A stretch of DNA of 64,000 nucleotides, from positions 35,181,420 through 35,245,419 of the forward strand of contig CM053243.1 of assembly GCA_028583405.1 (NCBI GenBank), given 5' to 3'. The DNA comes from Pogonophryne albipinna (Eukaryota; Chordata; Actinopteri; Perciformes; Artedidraconidae). Positions 22,949 to 40,035 of the stretch are shown piece by piece. A program made the position numbers and the translations under genes. How positions within the stretch are numbered: position 1 is the stretch's first letter; every line of letters starts with the position of its first letter. A model generated the notes under the pieces. It saw nothing but the letters and a program-made list of their open reading frames with translations. It made no database searches and was not told the DNA's origin.

Positions 22949-23327
22949 GTTGCCTTTTCGGGCTGTGCCAGGCCGGGCTCCGTGGCAAGCCCGGCCACCA
23001 GACGCTCGCCGACAAGTCCTCCTTCTGGGCCTGGCTCCAGAAGGGGACCCGGGCTTCCTCTGGGCCGAGTATCCTCACTTCTTAGTTCGTCTTTCATGAG
23101 GTCTTTGAACCTGGTCCCTTGCCTGAGACCAATTTTCCATGGGAGACCCTACCAGGAACACAAGGTTCCAGAAAACACAGCCCCCAGGCTCATCAGGGCA
23201 CACAAACCTCTCCACCACGGTAAGGTGTTGGTTCTTCAGAGAGACAACGGACAAAAATACAAAATACTGTCAGCAGATGTATGTACATCATGTACAGTTC
23301 AAAACAGTTGGTCACAACAGTATATGG

Positions 23328-24351
23328 CAGGGGTCGGCAACCTTTTTGACATGAAGTGCCATTGCAAAAAAAAATTGTTATCAGCGTGCCGACGATCGTG
23401 AATTATCAACGGGGGGGGAGTGAGGAGCTTGACGCTCGTGAACTGTCAACAGGAGGGCGGGGGGAGCCTCGCTGCAGGGAAGCAGCGTGTGGACCTGTCA
23501 GCGCAACATATGATGCCGAATTCAACAAACCAATTTATATAATTGGTTTGAACGGCATAATAATAAGAACGATCGTCCGTTCTGTGATTCTCCAGAACTC
23601 ACATGTTATGATATTAGGGACATGCAGAGTGAGATGAGATCGATATCCCTTTAAGAGAGAGAGAGAGAGGGGTGTGGCGTGTGCATGTGTGTGTGTGTGT
23701 GGATGGTAGAGCGAGAGTGAGCGAGCGTGTGTATGTTTCTGGAAGTGAAACGAGGCAGCAGAAAAACAGAGGTCTGTGATGTATTTTGTGAAACAGAAGA
23801 ACAGCTAAATAAATGCAACGGCCTCCCAAGAAGAGCTCGCCTCTCTCCAGTCATTTAAGCTAAAGTGGGTTATTGAACCTGAAGCTTGTTGCTCCTGCCC
23901 TGGGAGACGACAGAGAGTCATCCCCCCTGTTTCCTCGACTACGGTCTGGGAGCCGACAGGAAAGTTCAACACACAGATGGCCAGTCCGCCCCTTTGTAGC
24001 ATATTATTTCGATGAGAGATCGCCACTGGGCTTTCCACTAAAGACACAGCCACGCAAAAACTGCGGCATTTGTACAGCTCCTTATGGGTACTGCAATTTG
24101 TGAAGTGCTTTCCTCTGTGGAGAAACGATCAGCACTGCACCACAGAGGAAAGCGGCAGAAAGTCGCCTGGAGTTAAAGAGAGCAGGGCTGCGTTGCGTGC
24201 ATGACTTCCTTCTGCAGGTAACGGGGAGACGCGCTCTGGCGGCGGTCTCGTTCAGGATCCGATTTTTTTTAAAAATATTTTGCACACTTATTCTACTTAT
24301 TCCTAGTGTGCCACCAATGGTGGCACTCGTGCCAGGGGTTGCCGACCCCTG
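23328..24351. mobile_element. hAT MITE with perfect 8-bp TSD
   Basis: The ends CAGGGGTCGGCAACC and GGTTGCCGACCCCTG are inverse, and flanked by gtatatgg at 23320-23327 and 24352-24359. The 1024-bp interior has no ORF with recognisable transposase. It includes a purine-rich gagagaga run near 23656 and GT repeats near 23688. Confidence 0.9.
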
Positions 24352-24867
24352 GTATATGGTATAAAAAAGATGATTATTTTTGAGCATTTTGGAAAAAACT
24401 ATAGGCTCAATTTCATTGGAAACTTCAGCCTTATCAATGACAAAAACAGTTGTATGATCAGCATTTGTACGATCAAGTGACCATTTATCGTTTGAAATTC
24501 TTCACATAGAGAAAAGGACTTTGAAATGCATTTGACAAAGCTGTATTTGTGTATTATGGCTGCAGGATTTTGGCTTTACAAAAACCTATAATATATGAAA
24601 AGGTCAGACTTCAGAGATTTGTTTACTTGATTGACAGATACAGTGTCTCTACTGTTAGCACAGTGAGCCATGACTTAATTGCCTCAGATTCCCCCGAGCA
24701 AGCCGCCTACAAAATATAATTTTGCAGCTCCAGTTACTTCCAAGAAGGCAACAAACTGTAAACTGAAACTGAATGTCTTTCAAAAATCATCTTTTTTTTA
24801 AGCAGTGTGTTCCATTTAGATTGAAGCATTGAAAGCAAACACTGGATAGGCTACTCACATTCAACTA

Positions 24868-25636
24868 CACTGAACAAAAATATAAACGCAACACTTTTGT
24901 TTTTGCTCCCATTTTTCATGAGATGAACTCAAAGATCTAAAACATTTTCTATATACACAAAATAACCATTTCTCTCAAATATTGTTCACAAATCTGAAAA
25001 AATCTGTGATAGTGAGCACTTCTCCTTTGCCGAGATAATCCATCCCACCTCACAGGTGTGGCATATCAAGATGCTGATTAGACAGCATGATTATTGCACA
25101 GGTGTGCCTTAGGCTGGCCACAATAAATAAATAAATAAATTTGACGGGTAGGGGTAGGGGTAGGGTTAGGGTTAGGGTAATGTTGTGAATTGAGTGGCCT
25201 GTGTTCGTCGTCCATAACATACGCCTGCTCATACCATAACCCCACCACCACCATGGGCCACTCAATTCACAACATTACCCTACCCCTACCCCTACCCGTC
25301 AAACCAGATACTGCCTGGTTTTCGGACCCCCCCAGACCCCCCCAATAAAGCAAAACTGCACGTTTCAGAGTGGCCTTTTATTGTGGCCAGCCTAAGGCAC
25401 ACCTGTGCAATAATCATGCTGTCTAATCAGCATCTTGATATGCCACACCTGTGAGGTGGGATGGATTATCTCGGCAAAGGAGAAGTGCTCACTATCACAG
25501 ATTTTTTCAGATTTGTGAACAATATTTGAGAGAAATGGTTATTTTGTGTATATAGAAAATGTTTTAGATCTTTGAGTTCATCTCATGAAAAATGGGAGCA
25601 AAAACAAAAGTGTTGCGTTTATATTTTTGTTCAGTG
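24868..25636. mobile_element. TA-flanked MITE with ~259-bp TIRs
   Basis: The ends CACTGAACAAAAATATAAAC and inverse are bounded by TA dinucleotides. Arms 24868-25126 and 25379-25636 are almost perfect inverses, implying a young insertion. Ends and TSD fit Tc1/mariner-type MITEs of fish. The core holds a second palindrome with telomere-like repeats (25142-25302). Non-coding. Confidence 0.9.
25142..25302. repeat. Telomere-like palindrome inside the MITE
   Basis: The left arm reads gacgggtaggggtaggggta then two ttaggg units and gtaatgttgtgaattgagtg. The right arm (25256-25302) is its inverse with the variant taccccta in place of the perfect telomere units. The spacer is about 55 bp with cca and cac runs. 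Confidence 0.8.
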
Positions 25637-25638
25637 TA

Positions 25639-29559
<3,921 letters not shown>

Positions 29560-29612
29560 TATTACATAAGACAGGGGAATCAAATATATCAGGGCTAAGC
29601 AGCACAGAACAC

Positions 29613-30467
29613 TTAAGGGAACACATAGCATCTCCTTCTCCACACGGCTAAGCTGCCAATAATAGCTGAAACAGAGCAATATTTGGCAATTTGTCTGGCT
29701 TTTCTCTTTGACATTCCAGCAATTCTCAGACCAATCATGGTGCATTTATATACATGGACAAGACTTCCGAATATGAGTATGCTATATCTACACTTGTACC
29801 CAAAGCTGGTTATCACATCGAGCAGTGGTTGGTATTTGATATACTTGTCCTGGAAAGCCTGGTCCATGTACAGGTCAAAGGCACAGCCTACTTCTAATAT
29901 TAGCACCTCCCTGTGGTTGGTGTCAACAAAAACCACATCAGGTGTATTTGGGATGTTAGCAAAGACATCATCGGTAAAACCAAACCATTCTGGTAACACT
30001 CTAGTGTGCTTGTACATTGCTGTGCTAGATGGTAAGATGTTTTGTACCGCATCAGACACAATGTCCACAATACGGTCATGAGGGGCTATGTACAGGCATG
30101 CATTACATCCATTTGTTATGTGTGCAATGGATTCTAGGTGTTGTTGTGAATCCTGATGGTTTAAACAGAACGGAGTGTGAATGCGAGGGTACCAGGTGGA
30201 CAGATTGTACTTAGTGGGTAATACCTGCAGTCTTGCTTTGATGGTAAATGTCAGAACATCCTCACCAACAGCGGCGTTCTTAAACACTGAGTGTGAGACT
30301 GAGTGGTCAGCAAAGCCCAAACAGGCTAGCTTTCCCTGTAGTCTGAGTCCACACCAGTGCTGCCTGATCTCAGACTGCTTCATGCTGAGCAGAACCCTCC
30401 TTGCAGAGTCTCTGTGCAGTTCCACAGTCTCTTCCTGAGGTGTTGTGATGTCGGCCTTCACAACCAC
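29613..30467 (-). pseudogene. RLE LINE: zinc knuckle and restriction-like endonuclease
   Basis: The frame holds a knuckle-like segment (PFCLNH ... HITNGC), where the usual second Cys appears to be His. It is followed by an HDRIVDIV motif and the endonuclease core NTPDVVFVDTNHREVLILEV (PD...D/E type), then LYMDQAFQDKYIKYQPL. These are the order and spacing of R2/NeSL-group C-termini, which nick the target to prime insertion. The frame is open to its stop at 29613-29615. It could be functional as a domain, but the element as a whole is truncated. Confidence 0.8.
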
Positions 30468-30579
30468 ATCGGGGTCTGTGATCAGTTCATCAGAGACGGG
30501 GACTTCAGTCTGTGTGTTGAATCGTGTCCATTTCAGCTGGACTCGAGTCCGATTACAGAAGTCATTGAGATCTGGCCAG

Positions 30580-31208
30580 TCAGACCCCGAAGCCCTTGGC
30601 CTGAGAGTCCAGTTTCCCAGAGTCTTTCCTCCTGAAGCCGAGTAAGTTGTTCTGGTCTGCGCTGGCCAGGGGGATCTTCCTTCTGTGTAGATCCAGCAGG
30701 AGAGAGGCCCTGGCCATTTCTCTTACGGTGACATCATCATTGTTAAGCATGTGGATCAGGTGGGCTAGCCTGGTGGCTATGTAGGTCCACTCGACATTGG
30801 GGACTCCCAGCCCCCCCTCTCCACATGGGAGAAAGATGATGCCCCGTGTGTAGTGTGTGTTGAGGCCCACCCACTTTCTGACCAGCTGGACAGTTTTGTT
30901 TGTCATTTCTCTCAGTGCCCTGAGAGAGATGTGTACATTGGCAAAGAGATGTTGAATTTGAGCCAAAGCCACCTCTCTCACAGCCTGGAACTTCATGAGG
31001 ACGGGGAGGGGGGACAAGTCAATCAGGTGGAGACGATGGAGAAACTCTGTAGTGAGCTCTTCAACCTGCTCCCCCCACTCGCCAGCAATGTTAAACCTGT
31101 GGCCAAGGTATGGGTAGGTCTCATTACGGGAATACACCTTAATAGGTTGGCCCATTACAAGAAAGGAGGGGGGCTTGTCATTCTTGGCCTTATACCAGCG
31201 GTTGCCTC
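30580..31208 (-). pseudogene. RLE LINE: RT C-terminal/thumb region
   Basis: The frame contains YPYLGHRFNIAGEWGEQV, ELTTEFLHRL and GGLGVPNVEW, matching the post-palm region of R2-like reverse transcriptases (YLG motif, then helices). The frame formally extends into the CA array as poly(Cys-Val), which is not part of the protein. It ends at a stop where a small indel shifts the frame near 30583. The RT palm with its catalytic box has been lost. Confidence 0.75.
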
Positions 31209-31218
31209 CACTGCGGCG

Positions 31219-33067
<1,849 letters not shown>

Positions 33068-33074
33068 CCACAAC

Positions 33075-36000
33075 CAACCCAGTCTCACGGCATTTCGTGT
33101 TCACCAATACGATTTTTAATCTATTGATTCGTGTTCACCAACACGATTTGCCCCTTTTCTTCGTGTTGCACAGCACAATTTTAAAAGCAATGTATTTCTA
33201 CTGGTAATGTGTTTCGTGCCTGCAGCACATCTTTTTCTCCGGTCGGGTCGAGGAAGACCGGAAGCTGTGTGGTTCATAAAAACATGTTCTTACTCAATAT
33301 CAAGCCACAGTTATTGCTTTTATTTGAAATCGTATAATTTCGGACTTTTGTTGCCGTCTGTGAGGAAAATAAATGGGGCTCAGAGCCTCAGGATACTGAA
33401 ATCTGTATTTTTTAAATCTTTTTTTCCTTCTAATTTGTTATTCTTTTCAAAATAACACACTGTTATTTACTCACCAATGACACACAATTATCCTTGCTTT
33501 TATTTATTGGTTTAATTCCATAATCTCTGGCTTTTTTGGCGTCCGTCAGGAACTGAATTTCAAAATAAAAATAACCGGAAACAGACGTAGGCATTTCGAG
33601 GGATTACCCAAGATCCTCAGTTATGGTTTTAAGCTCGCTTATTGGATGTTTTAGCCGCAATGCATGCTGGGATTTGGTGTTTATATGATATGAAATCCGG
33701 AAAACATTTTAAAAGAATAAAATAATACTTAATTCCGAGCGCTCTTGCTTTTCTCTTTGAAAGTCATCACATAACGGCATTGTAATACACGGTTCGGCTG
33801 CATTACATATTACAGGTCTGCCGTAGTTCTTTATTTATAGAGCCCTGATGAGAAGACCTTTGGAAAAACTGAAGAAATGCCGCCGATACTGAATACTTGA
33901 CGTGGATCATAAATATATTCAACAATTAAACAACATCTTCAATTTCTCTTCACACAATACGTCTCCTTGCAGTATCAACACTAATTCGGCTGACTTTTAC
34001 ATTTGATCTAATTCATAGATAGGTTATATTTACACCATAACGGTGCACAGCTGATATAAAAGGACTGTAGTTTTTAAAGATATTACTGATTTTCTTTGAA
34101 TGTAAGAATGTAAATACTGAGTCTGAAATAGTATAGCAATATGCTGTAAAATTATGTGAAAGCATGAATAAAACTACGCATCTTCAGATGTTGTACATAC
34201 ATAAGTGTCCTACACTAATAATACAAAGTTATTATGGCTGTGTGTACCTTCTGTGCACCGCCTAGTGGTTAAAGCACGTTATAGAATTATTGTGTTATAT
34301 TTGATTAAAAAAATATTAAGAGTACATACTTTCATAGGGGGAAAGTATAAATATATAAATATAGAATATAAAAAATCAAGAAGATACTATAAGTGATCTC
34401 TACAATAAAACAGTTTAGTGCAGGATGTACAAAGATATTAATAGGAGGAGGTGCAAAACAGAAAAACGAATTAACATTTATTTAAACATTAAATAACAGA
34501 TTAAGGTCTTCTTTTAAATAAGAAAAAAACCTTGGGGGTATCTATCTACAGATAAATATTAAGCCTGACAAAGTACTTAAAGTCTAATATATTGCTTTCC
34601 TGCAATGTTAACTATGTTGAAGCACTTATTTTAACTGATATTATACATATGAATTACACTCTTATGTATGTAGATAGAATAAGAAATGTGCAGAATACGA
34701 CAGTTTAATAGTGGAGGTACACACACATATTGATAGATGTCTTGAATGCACTGTTGAGGAACCTGTGACCCAAGTGTTTCATTCATTGCATAACTACACC
34801 GTAGTTGTGTATATGATATGTCAATAAACCTTTGAAAATCTTGAAATCTTGAAAGGGATGTGCAAAATAGCCATAATATACAGTCTTTAATTAACTATTA
34901 GAAGAGAATAACGAGTAATGAATAACTTTATTATTCGTTTCCATTCATGTCAATTGCAGATACATGTTTAGTCTTCTCAAGCACCAACTATCAAATATCT
35001 CTCCTGATTGTTGGCACTTGACAATCACCTTACCTGAATTTTACTCAGGTGTAACTAAAGTCTGCTTTAAGGGTTGTTTATATTTCACATCATTAATCAG
35101 AATCTGCAAAGTAACTCAAATAAATGCAGTGGAGTAAAAATACCAGGTTAACCTCTGAATTGTAGTGGAGTAGAATTACAAAGTAACAATGAGCTGTCAT
35201 GTGGGTATATATTAATGCTGCGCATTATGGACACAAGCGATTTTCACCCATTTATTAATTATATGTTTTACATTTGATAACACCAATGTGTTTAATACTG
35301 GCAACTTCTAATTGTGGGAAAAACGTAAACGTTCAGTAGAGACGTCCCATAGAACATTTTGTGAAACACAATAGCCAGCATGTGTAGTTCTGGGGGGGCG
35401 TTCGATTCCAGTTTTGGATAGTCTGGCGTGGTTTCGTTCCATTTCACACAGCTGTTTGACGCTCTGCGTAACCTTACGGGGACTGTAGTCCTAAACAATA
35501 GCTGGAGATTATGGGTAGTGTAGTGTCTTCGGCCATCCTAAACTCAGAAATGTTGACAATCGCAATGATGCTCGAAATGTCCCTTATAGGCCTACGTCTG
35601 TTTCCGGTTATTTTTATTTTGAAATTCAGTTCCTGACGGACGCCAAAAAAGCCCGAGATTATGGAATTAAACCAATAAATAAAAGCAAGGATAATTGTGT
35701 GTTATTGGTGAGTAAATAACAGTGTGTTATTTTGAAAAGAATAACGAATTAGAAGGAAAAAATATTTAAAAATACAGATTTCAGTATCCTGAGGCTCTGA
35801 GCCCCATTTATTTTCCTCACAGACGGCAACAAAAGTCCGAAATTATACGATTTAAAATAAAAGCAATAATTGTGGCTTGATATTGAGTAAGAACATGTTC
35901 TTATGAACCACACAGCTTCCGGTCTCCCACGACCCGACCGGAGAAAAAGACATGCTGCAGGCAGTAGAAATACATTGCTTTTAAAATTGTGCTGTACAAC

Positions 36001-36090
36001 ACGAAAAAAAGGGGCAAATCGTGTTGGTGAACACGAATCAATAGATAAAAAATTGTGTTGGTGAACACGAAATGCCGTGAGACTGGGTTG
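33075..36090. mobile_element. 3016-bp DNA transposon with ~500-bp TIRs
   Basis: The outer ends are CAACCCAGTCTCACGGCATT and its inverse, flanked by a 7-bp direct repeat ccacaac (33068-33074 and 36091-36097). The TIRs span about 33075-33600 and 35585-36090 and carry small hairpins (cgtgttcaccaacacg). The interior (33600-35585) is AT-rich with no transposase; an aataaacctttgaaaatcttg phrase near 34822 resembles a LINE tail. Superfamily unknown; a 7- to 8-bp TSD allows hAT-like origin. Confidence 0.8.
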
Positions 36091-36097
36091 CCACAAC

Positions 36098-39035
36098 ACA
36101 CGTAACTGCTGAGGGGTGGGCGATGTTGCTCATTCGTTCCCTGTCATTACATCTTTGTTTTAACACGGCAGAGGCAGAGTTCCCACAGAGAACCTGATTG
36201 ATTCACAGAAGTACAAACACAGCCAATTACTCTTTAATGGCACTGAGTGAGAGCCAATTCAGCCAGCGGCACAAAAAGACAGATACACACCGCTGCTCCC
36301 ATCATAGCAGTCTGAATAAGGACGCATGAGGATTATCTAAACCGCTCCACAATCAATAAGTCACTTTGTTTGCATGGTGCCTCTCAGCGCACATCTCATT
36401 GGCTCTATTAGCGCTTTTTATGTAAATGACTTGACAATGATGGAGTCCTTGATATAGCATGAGTACAACCACCTTGACACATCAGAGGTGTGCATTCCCA
36501 TGTTATTTCTGCTTCCTGGCCTCCAGACTCATCGTAAGCAGAATCTGTCAGTTTTAGCAGATTAGCTGTAGCATAGGGCAGTTGCTGGAGACACATCGTG
36601 TTTTCCTGAGCTTATCTAAAAACCCAGGACAGCTACACACATCACACACACACACACAAACACACTTGCGCTCATACACAACTTCAATCCTGGAAGTCCT
36701 GCTGGCTCTGCCCCTGATTAGCTTATTTCCAACCTCTGTGGATATGGTTCCTGCAGGTTTGCACTCCCAGGGATCCGTCTTTATTTCTCTCCGTTTGTAG
36801 CTTTACAGCCTCCCACCACCATGAATGTGTTTGTCAGTGTACTGGTCTGTACCACCCAGAAGCCAAATGCCCAGCTCATCTCAGCTCATTTGCTTACATA
36901 CGATAACAGCACCTTTATCGGGTAAAGCTACATAGACAGATATGATTGGGAAAATCCGCCACAAATTACTTCCTATATCCTAAATGATCTGTCTTGGGTT
37001 TAAGGGAAATGGATGCAGCAATATCAGCTGTGAACATCTCAGTAACTATGGCTTAGGACATGAGGACACAATACATGGGAAGCATTCCCTGAGCCAGCAA
37101 CCTTAGCCTTGACAAGAGTCAGTGGTCCCAAGTTAGATGTGTGGCGATCTCTAGCTATGCAGATAATATTGTGCTGATGTTTTTAGATATCCATCTGAGA
37201 TGTTTGCCACCATCCCAACACTGTGGAGGGGAATGTTATTTGGATGGTGGTGCTCAATGAAAAAATGAAGTCTTACTTAAGAGGTAAAGAATAAAAATGA
37301 CACGACATGTTTTTATTGTACAAAGCTTTTGAGAGTCCCAAACAAAAGTCCATGTACCCACATTTTACTGTGTGTGGAGGCATGTAGGTCTCAAACTGTG
37401 AGCAAAATATCCATAAAAAGTTACATTCTAGTAAGTCATAACATTTAAAAACGTTCTTTTTACATTTTTATGGTAACATATTATTAAATGTTCTTATCCG
37501 ATCAAGCACAATATACAAAAGTGTTCAAAGGTAACAGGTCTTGTTTTTTCTTAGTTCAATATTTATTGAACATCTGAAGATCTGAAAGGAAATCCTCTGA
37601 AATTTGATTTGCATGGTTGTCACACTCTCATCCAAAACACGGGGCAGATAACAGCAGCACTCCTACTGCAATGAAAACATTACAGAAAGTGCTACAACAT
37701 GTTTCGACTGAGGCTTCTTCAAGTTTGCTGAGTAAACAAGATTGTTTATTTACAGGATAGACTAATCTTGTTCAAGGCAAGACAAAATCAACACTGCAAT
37801 TAAAGCCATGAGTACTATACATGTACGTTAAATCAAAGCAAAGCAGATAATCTTATATTTAGATACAAAATATATTTGGGTTTAAGGCCAATATGGACTG
37901 AAATGATAGAGTATTTAAAAAATTCAAACAAGTTTGCCCATTGCCCAAGGACCTTTTTTCCGGTAAGTGTAGTGTAACTCATTTCCATTCATTATTGTTC
38001 TTCCGATAAAATCTGATAAAAAGCAGATACAAAGGTTTTCTGTTTGTGTGTTTCCTAAACAACAAAGCCAATTTTTACACTTTATTTTTTTCTCTTTGGG
38101 GCCATCAAGTGCAAAATGTTCAAGAAATGGATCACAGCCACTCCCTCTACAGATGTTACGTAAAACACTGCATGGATATGTTCGAGAGTGATGTGGCTGC
38201 ATCTACTGTTAGCACTGATAGTTAGCTCTCAAGTGATTTTATCGAGCCTATTTTAAATTGCAGCAACTCAATGTAATAAGGGCACTCAGTTTTCCAGAAA
38301 TGAAATAAATTGCACAAGACATGTGCACAGAACACAACATCAAAAACAATCCCTCTTTGTCATGTGTTTTTTTTCCCCCGGTGAATTTCATCATGTTGCA
38401 TGACCTCGACCAAGATGTCTGAAATGTGTTCAAGAAGCTCAAGTTGCAGTTCCTATGAAATTATTAGCACTGAGGCATGTTATCAGTGAGTGGTAAAAGC
38501 TAGAGAAAGAGAGAAGGATCCAGCAAAGAAGAGAAGAAATGTGCTGTGGTGTCAGTGGAGATTGACTGGAGATCAGCAACATCATAAAGTGCCTCCCCAG
38601 AGCCTGAGAGCTAAGGGACACATCAGAGAGGCCGTCTCTTAACCCAGGGAGCTCTGCTGCTCCGGAGCTAAATGAGAGAGCGCTGAACAAACAGAAAAAG
38701 CACTGTGAGGTTTCATCTGTCGGCCTCACACTGGGCTCTAATCGTGTTACCCATAGCAGAAAAAGCATTGTGGTCTATAAGCCAAATAAAAACTGCGGAA
38801 GAATGCAGCTCCAGCTGGTGATTGACAGCAATGTGAGCGGTGATGGAGTCATAACATTTGCATCAAATGCATTAATTAGGCTCTGCAATCCAAACACACA
38901 GCTGGTGGGGCGGTGAAACACATCCACCTTTACATGTCACACAAGGGCAATTTGGTGTTTGAGTCTCACATAAGAGTCCCGAGGCACAACAGGAGCTAAT
39001 GTTGCCATTAATGTAGGTGGAGTGACCCATGAGGG
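36098..39035. other. Non-coding stretch with candidate conserved blocks
   Basis: No gene recognised. 36100-36480 contains an ATGTAAAT octamer-type site and non-repetitive sequence. 38560-38900 contains ATTTGCAT followed by ATGCATTAATTAGG (POU plus homeodomain-type sites). Both could be regulatory elements in the nell1 intron. Confidence 0.35.
38840..38890. promoter_or_regulatory. Candidate enhancer core: octamer plus homeodomain sites
   Basis: An ATTTGCAT octamer and a TTAATTAGG site lie within 20 bp, set in GC-balanced, non-repetitive DNA containing CAGCTGG. This density is typical of vertebrate conserved non-coding elements. Only motif evidence is available. Confidence 0.3.
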
Positions 39036-40035
39036 CAGGGACGTGCACAGGTACGGGCTAATGTTGCCCGGGCAACAGCCTTTTTGGCTGACCTGCCCCT
39101 CTGGAGAGAGCGAGAGTTTGTTTTTCTTTTTTCTGTTGTGGCCGAATCAGCATGATAAGCCCACAATTAGTATTGTAGCGTCTCGCTGCGGGAAACACAC
39201 TTTGTCAGCGCTGTCATCTGCCGGTGCGTTAAGACCACCTCAGTGTCGGATTTTGAAACTTGATTTTGAGTTGTCTCATGGCAGTTAGGGTATAAGGGAC
39301 AAACCAGGGGACTTTACTTCCTCTTGATACCGTCGGTTATTTACAAAAAAACACCTAAATATAGCCTACTTGTTGTTATTGTGCTTCTATCTTTCTGTCT
39401 TTTCATCTGTAAACTCCCTCAACGGGGCCGCTCACTCTCTTTTCTTGATCGCCCTCTCACGGGTGAACAGTTCAATGTCCTGCTTCATTGTAGGATTTCT
39501 GCCATGTCTCCACTTTAGTTTGACCATCTCTGTTACTAAGTTATGGAATACTAAATAAATAAGTAATTAGATACCTTACCGCTACTGCGCTCATAAAGAA
39601 TGAAAAGAATAAGAATAATGCGTATTGAACTGGTTTCATTAATTAGTGAGTTTATTTAAGGTAATTAGTTAGTAATTATGTTATCAGTATGTCTGCACAG
39701 CAGTTCCAAAGCTCAAACTACATTAGAACAGAATTGTCCCCATTTTGTCTTTAATAGTTACTAACATTAGATATTTTAATGAAATATGGACCGCAAAACA
39801 AAAAATGTCCCTGGTTTTCATTTTTACAATCAAGTCACCGAATGCAAGTAGTCACCTTAGCTTATTTTGTAATGAGATGTGAATTACTGTTCAATTTAGT
39901 TGATGTAATAATCGTTTGGTTTCTTTTACATTAAAAACAAGTTACAATTTTCAAAAGATCTTGTGTTTTTTATCGGGGGAGGCCCTTTTTCCAGTTTAGA
40001 GCAATAGCCCCTCCAAATGTCTGTGCACGTCCCTG
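39036..40035. mobile_element. hAT-like MITE, 1000 bp
   Basis: The ends CAGGGACGTGCACAG and CTGTGCACGTCCCTG are inverse. The flanks catgaggg and cacgaggc agree at 6 of 8 positions, consistent with a decayed 8-bp TSD. No transposase ORF. Confidence 0.75.

Larger units (their letters stand above)
20951..23255 (-). mobile_element. APE-type non-LTR retrotransposon (LINE), degraded
   Basis: Read on the minus strand, the element runs from a GC-rich 5' region (about 23255-22950) through an endonuclease domain and reverse transcriptase to a 3' end with the phrase RGRPRTRWRDYIS and a ggatggatgg tail at 20951. The layout is that of RTE/Nimb-like fish LINEs; I cannot fix the clade. Frameshifts break the ORF and the second half of the RT is deleted. 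The 5' boundary is uncertain. Confidence 0.8.

Noticed and set aside
22636..23401. Plus-strand 230-codon and overlapping GC-rich ORFs
   Set aside because: They lie antisense to the GC-rich LINE leader and show no family motif; open frames are expected from base composition.
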